A stretch of DNA of 11,773 nucleotides from Oscillospiraceae bacterium. GTDB taxonomy: Bacteria > Bacillota > Clostridia > Oscillospirales > Acutalibacteraceae. A program made the position numbers and the translations under genes. Under the pieces are notes generated by a model. It was given only the letters and a program-made list of their open reading frames with translations. It searched no databases and was not told the DNA's origin. Location: contig JAQWBK010000045.1 in the NCBI GenBank assembly GCA_028706415.1, positions 1 through 11,773 on the forward strand, written 5' to 3'. Of this stretch, positions 1 through 6,863 are shown piece by piece (the stretch's first letter is position 1; the number at the start of each line of letters is the position of its first letter).

Positions 1-37
1 CAATAGTTGAGGCAATAAATTTTTCATACATTCTGGG

Positions 38-47
38 AAAGGGTGGT
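38..47 (+). promoter_or_regulatory. Ribosome binding site that decides the accA start
   Basis: AAAGGGTGGT resembles AAAGGAGGT and sits 7 nt before ATG 55. The alternative in-frame GTG at 43 falls within it, so ATG 55 is preferred. Confidence 0.6.
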
Positions 48-54
48 AATAAAT

Positions 55-981
55 ATGTTTTTACAAGAAGCAGAGGATCGCATGCGTCAGCTTGATATTG
101 AGCTATCCCGTACAGCAGATAAGGCAAAGCTCCGAGAGCTGCAGCAGGAAAAAGGCCAGCTGCTTGCTCAGGCATACGGAAGCATAAGCAGCTTTGACCG
201 GGTATATCTGGCGCGTAAATCCACCCGCCCGGGCGTAAGGGACTATATCGGGCGGATTTTTACAGATTTTTTTGAAATGCACGGTGATCGCCTCATGCAG
301 GATGACCCGGCTGTTATTGGGGGAATTGCCGCCCTTGACGGCCAGCCCGTAACCGTAATCGGGCACTGCAAGGGAAAAACACTTGATGAAAATATAAAAT
401 ATAATTTTGGCATGCCCAACCCCGAGGGCTATCGCAAAGCTCTCCGATTGATGAAACAGGCGGAAAAATTCCGCCGCCCCATAATCACCTTCATTGATAC
501 CCCCGGCGCATATCCGGGTCTTGAATCCGAAATGCACGGACAAGGCGAGGCAATTGCCCGCAACCTGATGGAAATGGGGGGTCTGACGGTGCCCATTATC
601 TCTATTGTGATTGGGGAAGGGGGCAGCGGCGGGGCTCTTGCGCTGTCGGTTGCTGATCGTATATGGATGCTGGAAAACGCGGTCTATTCCATTCTCTCCC
701 CCGAGGGGTTTGCATCTATACTTTGGAAGGACTCCTCCCGGGCAAGAGAAGCGGCCGAGCTGATGAAGCTCACCGCCTATGACCTGTATACCCGGGGTAT
801 CGTCGACAGGTTGTTTGGCGAGCCGGCGGGTGGGGTGGACAGCAATTCCCGCTCGATTTATGAGCGAATGAAAAATGCCCTGCTGAGCGAGCTTTCAATC
901 CTCGGCAGACAAACCGGCAAAGCCCTTGTCGAACAGCGGTATAAAAAATACAGGCGTATCGGTGACTGCACTTCAAAATGA
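55..981 (+). CDS. accA: Acetyl-CoA carboxylase carboxyltransferase subunit alpha
   Basis: Alpha subunit of the carboxyltransferase half of acetyl-CoA carboxylase. With AccD it moves the carboxyl group from carboxybiotin to acetyl-CoA, giving malonyl-CoA in the cytoplasm. The 308-residue product has the crotonase-like core expected of AccA, including FIDTPGAYPG (about 146-155) and the glycine-rich GEGGSGGALAL (about 187-197), followed by the family-typical SPEGFASILWK. The N-terminal 40 residues are a helical segment, as in other AccA proteins. I chose ATG at 55 because the purine-rich AAAGGGTGGT at 38-47 makes a good ribosome site for it. A GTG at 43 in the same frame lies inside that site. 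accA leads the visible operon and is 36 nt from fabK. Its usual partners accB, accC and accD are not in the window and may lie upstream. Family assignment is secure. Confidence 0.96.
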   Translation: MFLQEAEDRMRQLDIELSRTADKAKLRELQQEKGQLLAQAYGSISSFDRVYLARKSTRPGVRDYIGRIFTDFFEMHGDRLMQDDPAVIGGIAALDGQPVTVIGHCKGKTLDENIKYNFGMPNPEGYRKALRLMKQAEKFRRPIITFIDTPGAYPGLESEMHGQGEAIARNLMEMGGLTVPIISIVIGEGGSGGALALSVADRIWMLENAVYSILSPEGFASILWKDSSRAREAAELMKLTAYDLYTRGIVDRLFGEPAGGVDSNSRSIYERMKNALLSELSILGRQTGKALVEQRYKKYRRIGDCTSK

Positions 982-1017
982 ATAACATTTGAAATGTACG
1001 AAAGGATTATTTAGATA

Positions 1018-1953
1018 ATGAACAATAAAATTACTCAGCTACTCGGAACTAAATACCCGCTTATACAAGGGGGCATGGCAAACATCGGAACCGGAGTGTT
1101 TGCTGCTGCGGTATCCAATGCCGGAGGGCTTGGGCTTATTGCTGCAGGTGCCATGAATACAGAACAGCTCAAAAAGAATATTGATGAATGCCGCCGCCTT
1201 ACCTCTAATCCCTTTGGTGTCAATATAATGCTCATGAATCCGCAAACCGAAGAAATGGCGCAGATCATCATTGATGAAAAAATACCTGTAGTGACAACCG
1301 GCGCCGGAAACCCTGCCCGCTTCATTCCCGCATGGAAAGATGCCGGTATTCGGGTAATTCCGGTTGTGCCATCGGTCGCTCTGGGCGTAAGGCTGGAGCG
1401 GGTGGGCGCCGATGCACTTGTTGTTGAGGGCACCGAAGCCGGCGGTCATATTGGGGAGCTTACAACCATGGCGTTGGTTCCCCAGGTTGCGGATGCTGTG
1501 AAAATACCCATTATTGCCGCAGGCGGTATCGCCGACGGCCGTCAGCTACTGGCGGCATTTGCCCTGGGAGCAGCCGGTGTTCAGGTCGGAACATGTCTTC
1601 TGGTATCAGAGGAATGTCCCATCCATGAAAACTATAAAAAAGCAATCCTTGAGGCACGCGATACAGACACCACCGTAACCGGCCGTATTTGCGGGGTGCC
1701 TGTTCGCATACTAAAAAACAAGATGGCACGGGAATATGTCAAGCGGGAAAAGGAAGGTGCCGACAAGGCCGATCTTGAAATGTTTACTCTGGGCTCCCTG
1801 CGCAAAGCAGTGTTTGACGGGGATTTGAATTTCGGTTCACTTATGGCAGGACAGGTGGCGGGTATGTGCAATCGCATTCTCCCTGTCACCCAAATTATCG
1901 AGGAAATGTTTACAGGCTGTAAAGCCGCTTATGATAACCTTCCTCAATTCTGA
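1018..1953 (+). CDS. fabK: Enoyl-ACP reductase II (FMN-dependent, FabK)
   Basis: Reduces trans-2-enoyl-ACP to acyl-ACP, the last step of each elongation cycle, using NAD(P)H and bound FMN. The 311-residue protein is a TIM barrel of the nitronate monooxygenase/FabK family. It begins with the characteristic YPLIQGGMAN (about 13-22), has GGLGLI (36-41), the motif EGTEAGGHIG (about 137-146) with H144 matching the catalytic histidine of pneumococcal FabK, and phosphate-binding glycines in IIAAGGIADGRQ and GAAGVQVGT. A homologous 2-nitropropane dioxygenase is less likely because the gene sits inside a fatty-acid operon, between accA and fabD. A ribosome site AAAGGA at 1001-1006 precedes ATG 1018 with rather long spacing. 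FabK is unrelated to the short-chain-dehydrogenase reductase FabI and is known to be insensitive to triclosan. No fabI or fabL is seen here. Confidence 0.93.
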   Translation: MNNKITQLLGTKYPLIQGGMANIGTGVFAAAVSNAGGLGLIAAGAMNTEQLKKNIDECRRLTSNPFGVNIMLMNPQTEEMAQIIIDEKIPVVTTGAGNPARFIPAWKDAGIRVIPVVPSVALGVRLERVGADALVVEGTEAGGHIGELTTMALVPQVADAVKIPIIAAGGIADGRQLLAAFALGAAGVQVGTCLLVSEECPIHENYKKAILEARDTDTTVTGRICGVPVRILKNKMAREYVKREKEGADKADLEMFTLGSLRKAVFDGDLNFGSLMAGQVAGMCNRILPVTQIIEEMFTGCKAAYDNLPQF

Positions 1954-1968
1954 AAGGCATGTTTGTAT

Positions 1969-2904
1969 ATGAAAATTGGATTTATATATGCCGGGCAGGG
2001 CAGTCAAGCCGTTGGTATGGGAAGGTCGTTATACCGGAACTATCAAGCCGCCCGTCCGGTGTTTGACGACTCGGTTATGGATTTCGATTTGAAGGAGCTG
2101 TGCTTTAACGGTCCGGCAGAGCAACTTAACCAAACCCAATTTATCCAACCCTGCATGGTGGCGGTAGCCGTTGCAGCCACATGTGTGCTTGCCGACAACG
2201 GAATACTCCCCGACATGGCCGCCGGACTCAGCCTTGGTGAATACTCGGCGTTGTATGCCGCCGGAGCTTTTGATGCACGCACGGCGCTGTCCCTTACACG
2301 CTTTCGCGGGCAGGTAATGGAAAGCAGTGTGCAGGGCATAGACGGCAAAATGGCGGCGGTTCTAGGGCTGGAGCGGGAGCTGTTACAAGCCGCCTGTGAT
2401 GAGGGTTGCAGTTTGGGTACGGTTCAGATTGCAAACTATAACTGCCCCGGTCAGATGGTCATAGGGGGGGAGGCTGCCGCCGTTGAAAAGGCATCTCAGG
2501 CGGCAATAGCGAAAGGGGCGCGTCGGGTGCTGCCCCTAAATGTCAGCGGGCCGTTTCACACCTCCCTTTTATCCCCCGCCGCAGAGAAATTGGCAGAAAA
2601 ACTGAGGGGTATCAAAATAAACGAACTGAATATTCCGGTGATATTCAACGCCACCGCCCGTCCCCTTCAAAATGATGAAACCATAGTCCAGCTTTTAACA
2701 CGCCAGGTAATGTCACCGGTCTATTTTGAAGACAGCATCCGTTACATGGAGCAGTCGGGGGTCACGACCATAATTGAAATTGGCCCGGGCAAGGTGCTAA
2801 GCGGTTTTGTCCGCAAGACTGCGCCATCCATGACCGTATTATCGGTTGAAGACGGGGAAACCATGGAAGCTGCAATCGCAGCAATAAATAATACAAGGCA
2901 CTAA
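1969..2904 (+). CDS. fabD: Malonyl-CoA:ACP transacylase
   Basis: Transfers malonyl from CoA to the phosphopantetheine arm of ACP, supplying the extender unit. The 311-residue protein shows the N-terminal GQGSQ loop (about 9-13), the nucleophile elbow GLSLGEYSAL with S88, the malonate-binding arginine R113 in RFRGQVM, the catalytic histidine H197 in GPFHTSLLSP, and the conserved Gln of RQVMSPVYF. ATG 1969 (MKIGFIYAGQGSQ) matches the usual N-terminus. An in-frame TTG at 1963 would add two residues and is closer to the AAGG at 1954-1957, so the exact start is slightly uncertain. The gene begins 15 nt after the fabK stop, so translational coupling is likely. Its stop codon lies inside the left arm of the inverted repeat that fills the fabD-fabG gap. 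Confidence 0.95.
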   Translation: MKIGFIYAGQGSQAVGMGRSLYRNYQAARPVFDDSVMDFDLKELCFNGPAEQLNQTQFIQPCMVAVAVAATCVLADNGILPDMAAGLSLGEYSALYAAGAFDARTALSLTRFRGQVMESSVQGIDGKMAAVLGLERELLQAACDEGCSLGTVQIANYNCPGQMVIGGEAAAVEKASQAAIAKGARRVLPLNVSGPFHTSLLSPAAEKLAEKLRGIKINELNIPVIFNATARPLQNDETIVQLLTRQVMSPVYFEDSIRYMEQSGVTTIIEIGPGKVLSGFVRKTAPSMTVLSVEDGETMEAAIAAINNTRH

Positions 2905-3012
2905 TTAAAGTCCTGCTGTCTATACGCTCTGTTCTCCGCCCATCGGTGAGGATAACCAAGACAGACGAAAAACAAACCGCAAAGACAGGATGATTTTAAT
3001 TAGGGATTAGTA
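2891..3012. repeat. Long imperfect inverted repeat in the fabD-fabG spacer
   Basis: The arms at 2901-2921 (starts CTAATTAAAGTCCTG) and 2983-3003 are reverse complements at 18 of 21 positions. Weaker pairing extends outward: ATAC at 2891-2894 matches the complement of GTAT at 3009-3012. The arms enclose about 61 nt with no open frame of note. The left arm contains the fabD stop codon and the right arm ends 14 nt before the fabG ribosome site. In the transcript this could fold into a long hairpin between the two genes, tuning fabG translation or stability, or it may be a decayed insertion of a small non-coding element. It is not followed by a T-run, so it is not a classic terminator. Confidence 0.6.
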
Positions 3013-3017
3013 TAAGC

Positions 3018-3024
3018 AGGAGGT
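3018..3024 (+). promoter_or_regulatory. Strong ribosome binding site for fabG
   Basis: AGGAGGT lies 6 nt before ATG 3031. It is the best match to the anti-Shine-Dalgarno sequence in the operon and lies just outside the inverted repeat, so fabG can start translation independently of fabD. Confidence 0.8.
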
Positions 3025-3030
3025 CATCTG

Positions 3031-3777
3031 ATGTCAGAAAACAATAATAAAAAAACCGCCATCATTACAGGCGGCAGCCGCGGAATAGGCAGAGCCATCT
3101 GTCTTAAGCTGGCAGAACAAGAAATGAATCTTGTAATCAGCTATGCGGGCAATCATGCAGCCGCCACACAGACCCAAGAGGAATGCGAAAAGCTGGGCGC
3201 CAATGTGGTGCTGGTTCAGGGTGATGTGTCACAGACAAAGGACTGTGAAGCACTTTTTGAAGCCGCCGCACAATTCGGGCGGGTGGATATTCTGGTAAAT
3301 AACGCCGGCATAACCCGAGACAACCTGATTATCAGGATGAGTGAAGAGGATTTTGATCGTGTTGTTGATGTAAACCTCAAGGGTGTTTGGAACTGCCTAA
3401 AGCTCGCCTCAAGGATAATGATGAAGCAGCGTTACGGGCGGATTATCAACCTGTCATCGGTGGTGGGGGTTACGGGAAATGCCGGGCAAACCAACTACGC
3501 CGCCAGCAAAGCAGGAGTTATCGGCATAACAAAGGCCCTGGCAAGGGAGCTTTCTGCAAGAGGGGTTACGGTCAATGCAATAGCCCCGGGATACATTGAT
3601 ACCGATATGACAGCCGCCCTGAGCGATGAAATGAGGGAAAAGATTAAAAATGCCATTCCCATGCGGCATACCGGAAAGGGTGAGGATGTGGCTTCCCTGG
3701 CGGCCTTCCTCGCCTCCGACCAGGCGGGATATATCACCGGACAGGTTGTTCATGTGGACGGCGGTATGGCAATGTGA
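3031..3777 (+). CDS. fabG: 3-oxoacyl-ACP reductase
   Basis: NADPH-dependent reduction of 3-oxoacyl-ACP to (R)-3-hydroxyacyl-ACP, the first reduction of the cycle. The 248-residue protein is a classical short-chain dehydrogenase of normal FabG length. It has the cofactor motif TGGSRGIG (13-20), NNAG (90-93), and the catalytic tetrad N115, S143 (NLSSVVG), Y156 and K160 (YAASK). It then has the family-typical NAIAPGYIDTDMT and the C-terminal GQVVHVDGGMAM. SDR family membership is certain. The specific FabG role rests on the close motif match and on its place between fabD and fabF. It is 126 nt from fabD, the widest gap in the operon, and 64-76 nt from fabF depending on the fabF start. Confidence 0.95.
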   Translation: MSENNNKKTAIITGGSRGIGRAICLKLAEQEMNLVISYAGNHAAATQTQEECEKLGANVVLVQGDVSQTKDCEALFEAAAQFGRVDILVNNAGITRDNLIIRMSEEDFDRVVDVNLKGVWNCLKLASRIMMKQRYGRIINLSSVVGVTGNAGQTNYAASKAGVIGITKALARELSARGVTVNAIAPGYIDTDMTAALSDEMREKIKNAIPMRHTGKGEDVASLAAFLASDQAGYITGQVVHVDGGMAM

Positions 3778-3789
3778 AATCAGCTGGAT

Positions 3790-3805
3790 AAAGCTGTAGC
3801 TTTTT
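3790..3805 (+). terminator. Weak hairpin with short T-run between fabG and fabF
   Basis: AAAGC (3790-3794) pairs with GCTTT (3799-3803) over the loop TGTA, followed by further T residues to 3805. The 5-bp, AT-rich stem is too weak for a strong terminator. At best it is a partial attenuator between fabG and fabF. Confidence 0.25.
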
Positions 3806-3823
3806 ACTTGAGATCAGTATAAT
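3795..3823 (+). promoter_or_regulatory. Possible internal promoter before fabF
   Basis: TATAAT at 3818-3823 is a perfect -10 hexamer, 30 nt before the preferred fabF start. At 17-nt spacing the -35 position (TGTAGC, 3795-3800) matches the consensus poorly, and there is no TGn extension. The promoter is therefore only possible. It would allow fabF-fabZ to be transcribed independently of the upstream genes. Confidence 0.3.
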
Positions 3824-3853
3824 ATCATACACCTGAAGGGAATGAGGATTAAC

Positions 3854-5089
3854 ATGAAAAGACGCGTTGTGGTGACCGGACTTGGTGCAATAACCCCTAT
3901 CGGCAATACCGTCGACGAGATGTGGAACCGAGCTAAAGCCGGAAAATGCGGTATAAATTTGATTACCGGATTTGATACTACCGACTGCAAGGTTAAAATT
4001 GCGGGAGAGGTAAAGGCGAACATTGAGGAACTGATTGACAAGCGGGCTGCCAAGCGTATGGATCGCTTTTCACAGTTTGCCGTGATAGCCTCAAAGGAGG
4101 CATATAAAATTTCCGGTCTTGAGGATGCAGAATATGACTCCAACCGATTTGGAGTATTAATTTCATCAGGAATCGGCGGTCTTGCAACCATCGAGCGAGA
4201 GCATTCAAGGGCGCTTGAAAAGGGCAGTGACCGTATATCTCCCTTTTTTGTACCTATGAATATCGTCAATCTTGCGGCCGGTAATGTCGCAATCGAGCTG
4301 GGAGCCCACGGCATGTGCTCCTGTGTGGTTACCGCTTGTGCAGGCGGAACCAACGCCATAGGGGATGCATTCCGTTACATACGGGACGGATATGCAGAAA
4401 TAATGGTTGCAGGCGGTGCGGAAGCCGCCATAACCCCCCTTGGGATGGGCGGTTTCACATCAATGAAGGCATTATGCGAAAGCAACGACCTCGACCGCTC
4501 CTCCATCCCCTTTGATGCCGAGCGCAGCGGCTTTGTAATGGGGGAGGGTGCAGGCATACTGATTTTAGAGGAATACGAGCACGCCAAAAAGCGGGGAGCA
4601 AATATAATTGGTGAGATGGTAGGTTATGGTGCAACCTGCGACGCTTATCACATAACCGCCCCCTGCACGAATGGTATGTGTGCGGCAGCTGCCATGACAC
4701 AGGCAATGGAGGATGCAGGCATCACATCCGACAAGGTCGGATATATAAACGCCCACGGCACCTCCACCCCGCTAAACGATTCCATCGAGACAACGGCCAT
4801 CAAGCTGGCATTCGGCGAACACGCAAGGACGCTTGCCGTCAGCTCCACCAAATCCATGACCGGACATATGCTGGGTGCAAGCGGCGCGGTTGAGGCAATT
4901 ATTACCATCAAGGCAGTTGCCGAGGGATATTTGCCACCTACAATTAACTATATGGTTGCCGACCCGGAATGTGACCTGGATATTATCCCCAACATCGGCC
5001 GAAAAGCAGATATAGAATACGCCATGTCGAATTCCCTCGGTTTTGGCGGGCACAACGCATCGGTAGTATTTAAAAAGGTAAAGGAGTAA
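3854..5089 (+). CDS. fabF: Beta-ketoacyl-ACP synthase II
   Basis: Condenses malonyl-ACP with acyl-ACP, extending the chain by two carbons with loss of CO2. The 411-residue thiolase-fold protein has the expected Cys-His-His triad: C162 in VTACAGG, H301 in NAHGTSTPLND and H338 in SMTGHMLGASGAVE, plus conserved K333. The C-terminal NSLGFGGHNASVVF is diagnostic of FabF/FabB, and FabF is preferred because the operon is Clostridia-type and has no fabA. I chose ATG 3854 because the protein then begins MKRRVVVTGLG like other FabF proteins, with TGAGGA at 3843-3848 as ribosome site. An in-frame ATG at 3842 would add four residues. The gene ends 6 nt before fabZ and its last codons contain the fabZ ribosome site. 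Confidence 0.96.
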   Translation: MKRRVVVTGLGAITPIGNTVDEMWNRAKAGKCGINLITGFDTTDCKVKIAGEVKANIEELIDKRAAKRMDRFSQFAVIASKEAYKISGLEDAEYDSNRFGVLISSGIGGLATIEREHSRALEKGSDRISPFFVPMNIVNLAAGNVAIELGAHGMCSCVVTACAGGTNAIGDAFRYIRDGYAEIMVAGGAEAAITPLGMGGFTSMKALCESNDLDRSSIPFDAERSGFVMGEGAGILILEEYEHAKKRGANIIGEMVGYGATCDAYHITAPCTNGMCAAAAMTQAMEDAGITSDKVGYINAHGTSTPLNDSIETTAIKLAFGEHARTLAVSSTKSMTGHMLGASGAVEAIITIKAVAEGYLPPTINYMVADPECDLDIIPNIGRKADIEYAMSNSLGFGGHNASVVFKKVKE

Positions 5090-5095
5090 GCCGAA

Positions 5096-5524
5096 ATGGA
5101 GCTTAACAGCAATCAAATTCAAGAGATTATTCCCCACCGCTATCCCTTCCTGTTGGTGGATAGAATTACCGATTTTGAACCGGGCAAATGGGCTAAGGGG
5201 TTAAAATGTGTCTCGGCAAATGAAATGCACTTTTGCGGCCATTTCCCACAGGAGCATGTAATGCCCGGGGTGCTGATAATCGAAGCTTTGGCTCAGGTGG
5301 GGGCGATTGCCGTTTTATCCCTTGAAGAAAATCGCGGCAAAACAGCCTATTTCGGGGGTATAAAGGACGCCCGCTTTAAGCGCAAGGTAATCCCCGGGGA
5401 CCTGCTGGTGCTTGAGGTCGAAATGACAAGAATACGGGGCCCGGTGGGCATAGGCTCAGCGGTAGCCCGGGTAAACGGTGAACTTGCAGCAAGAGCAGAA
5501 CTTACCTTTGCTCTGGGAGAGTAA
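5096..5524 (+). CDS. fabZ: 3-hydroxyacyl-ACP dehydratase
   Basis: Dehydrates (R)-3-hydroxyacyl-ACP to trans-2-enoyl-ACP, the substrate of FabK. The 142-residue single hot-dog-fold protein has the family signature HRYPFLLVDRI (14-24), the catalytic H49 in CGHFPQ and the catalytic E63 in LIIEALAQ. Length and motifs are typical of FabZ, and the motif set does not suggest FabA. The start ATG 5096 follows AAGGAG at 5081-5086, which overlaps the end of fabF, so the two are likely translationally coupled. It is the last gene of the operon and is followed by a perfect hairpin. No fabM or fabA is present in the window, so how unsaturated chains arise is not shown. Confidence 0.95.
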   Translation: MELNSNQIQEIIPHRYPFLLVDRITDFEPGKWAKGLKCVSANEMHFCGHFPQEHVMPGVLIIEALAQVGAIAVLSLEENRGKTAYFGGIKDARFKRKVIPGDLLVLEVEMTRIRGPVGIGSAVARVNGELAARAELTFALGE

Positions 5525-5533
5525 TATAACAGT

Positions 5534-5560
5534 GTAGGGGAGACCTGTGGTCTCCCCTAC
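5534..5560. terminator. Perfect 12-bp hairpin after fabZ
   Basis: GTAGGGGAGACC (5534-5545) and GGTCTCCCCTAC (5549-5560) are exact reverse complements around a TGT loop. The stem is GC-rich and starts 10 nt after the fabZ stop. On the plus strand only AACTTTCTTA follows, so the T-run is poor. It probably ends the fab transcript with help from the next inverted repeat, and could work for the convergent strand as well. G-rich hairpins of this form often occur as dispersed repeats in clostridial genomes (general recollection, not tested here). Confidence 0.6.
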
Positions 5561-5570
5561 AACTTTCTTA

Positions 5571-5669
5571 TACTAATTCCGATTAGAAACATGCCAACAG
5601 AGCCGTGACAGCCATTCTACCAGGTTGTCGCGGCTCTGTTGGCCGGAATGTTTCTTGTTGAAATTAGTA
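5571..5669. repeat. MITE-like inverted-repeat element at the convergent fabZ/anti-sigma junction
   Basis: This is a palindromic element of about 99 bp. The tips TACTAATT (5571-5578) and AATTAGTA (5662-5669) are exact inverted repeats. Further in, AGAAACAT (5585-5592) pairs with ATGTTTCT (5649-5656), and GCCAACAGAGCCG (5593-5605) pairs with its exact complement at 5631-5643 or so, with GACA/TGTC closing the stem. The right arm has an extra four bases near 5645-5648. The apical loop is about 15 nt. TTA flanks both ends (5568-5570 and 5670-5672), which would fit a 3-bp target duplication. It has no coding capacity. It could also serve as a bidirectional terminator. Confidence 0.6.
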
Positions 5670-5693
5670 TTAGCCGCCTAGAGATACACAGTA

Positions 5694-6863
5694 TTAATTT
5701 ATAAATCCCTTTAAAAACTCTGCAAAATCAGGGCCGACCTGATGCCGCGATATAAACCCGATGTTTTTATAATACGGGGCTTCAAAATATACCCCGCTGT
5801 TATTATATATTCTTAGGATTACCGAATCACTCAGGGCATTGCGCGCCGAGCCTGTGTTGCCGGCTACCGACGAGCCCGCATTCCCAGCAGTGTCGTATGC
5901 CACCCCGACATCATCCTGACCGATACGAGGCAGGTCATAAGCGATATCCACTTGACCTACTCCCGGATTATACTCATCAGCCCCATAATCCGCCGTCGGC
6001 CTGTCAGGCGCATCCTCTGGGGAGGGCATGACCGAGCCCCCCTCCACCGTCTGCTCGGTAATTTCCTTTCTGTATGAAAAGAGCTTTTCAAAATACTGGT
6101 CACTTGAATTCTTTATGACCGAATAATAATCATAAAAGGTTTTTTTATCCGACAACTCGGTGATTTCACCGGTTAATCCGTAAGGCTTTAACGGCTGGTC
6201 GCTTGTTGTGAGAAACTGAATTTTGGATATATCGGCTGCCCCCTTAATTCCGTACAGCTTAAGGTAAGCATCGGCATCCTCATCCTGATTGTTGTTATAG
6301 CTTTCATAATTAAAGAACTTAAACAGTCTGTAACCGTCATCCTTTTTTACCGCTACCACTGCTTGGCAGTCTGCCGGAATGTACCGATAAACCTCACATC
6401 CGATTAAACCGGCATCAACCGAATTTGTAATGGTGCTTATCTTCTCACCGATATCAGAGGTGCCCAGCGCGCCAAATCCGAATTCCGCTTTCATTTCATC
6501 CGACATCACCATATAATGTTTGTTTTCCATTCGGAACTGGTCTCTTATCTCGGCCACCATATCCTCCCTGCCCGCAATGTCATCGGTAATCACCCCGCCG
6601 ACATCACTGCTCCCCTCTTTCCCATAGGGGCTCTTAAGCGGCAGCTCTTTTTGCGGCATATTGTTATATACAAGTACCCCACCAATCACCAGCACCAGCG
6701 CGGCAGCCAGGGGTACTGCAAGCTTAAAAAAAGGCGTTGCAAAAAGGCTTTTTCTATCAGAACCAGAGTGTTTATGATTCAATATATTTTCAAGCATTAA
6801 TTCCTTTTTTCTCTCGTCGGGCTCGACCTTATCAAAAGCCCTTTTAATATCTTTTCGCTTCAA
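5694..6863 (-). CDS. Single-pass membrane anti-sigma factor (putative)
   Basis: Probable inhibitor of the ECF sigma factor encoded just upstream. The 389-residue protein has a charged cytoplasmic N-terminus (about 1-45, with AFDKVEPDERKKELMLENIL typical of clostridial proteins beside ECF sigma genes), one membrane segment at about 46-67 and a large outer domain. The cytoplasmic part has no cysteine, so it is not a zinc-finger (HxxxCxxC) anti-sigma factor. The outer part has a pair of cysteines, C156 and C166, that might form a disulfide, and a Gly/Ser/Asp/Pro-rich stretch at about 275-345 with two AYD repeats. The start is TTG at 6861-6863: the sigma-gene stop TGA overlaps it and AAGGAG (complement of 6871-6876) is well spaced. 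The assignment rests on topology and gene order. The outer domain is not recognised, and the signal it senses is unknown. Confidence 0.75.
   Translation of the reverse strand: MKRKDIKRAFDKVEPDERKKELMLENILNHKHSGSDRKSLFATPFFKLAVPLAAALVLVIGGVLVYNNMPQKELPLKSPYGKEGSSDVGGVITDDIAGREDMVAEIRDQFRMENKHYMVMSDEMKAEFGFGALGTSDIGEKISTITNSVDAGLIGCEVYRYIPADCQAVVAVKKDDGYRLFKFFNYESYNNNQDEDADAYLKLYGIKGAADISKIQFLTTSDQPLKPYGLTGEITELSDKKTFYDYYSVIKNSSDQYFEKLFSYRKEITEQTVEGGSVMPSPEDAPDRPTADYGADEYNPGVGQVDIAYDLPRIGQDDVGVAYDTAGNAGSSVAGNTGSARNALSDSVILRIYNNSGVYFEAPYYKNIGFISRHQVGPDFAEFLKGFIN

Noticed and set aside
1..95. A frame open from base 3 to a stop at 93-95, possibly the 3' end of an upstream gene such as accD.
   Set aside because: The translated end does not look like any AccD, AccC or AccB terminus I know, it would overlap accA by about 40 nt, and other frames stop at 4-6 and 8-10. 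Not decidable without upstream sequence.
103..543. 146-codon minus-strand open frame opposite accA.
   Set aside because: It is antisense to a fully conserved gene, has no recognisable domain and has atypical composition. It is a shadow of accA.
2988..3016. TATAAG at 3011-3016 as a -10 box for a fabG promoter.
   Set aside because: Transcription would start around 3023, inside or after the fabG ribosome site, and there is no credible -35 hexamer.
3814..4359. 181-codon minus-strand open frame opposite fabF.
   Set aside because: It is Ser/Ala/Pro-rich translation of the complement of a conserved gene, with no ribosome site or domain.
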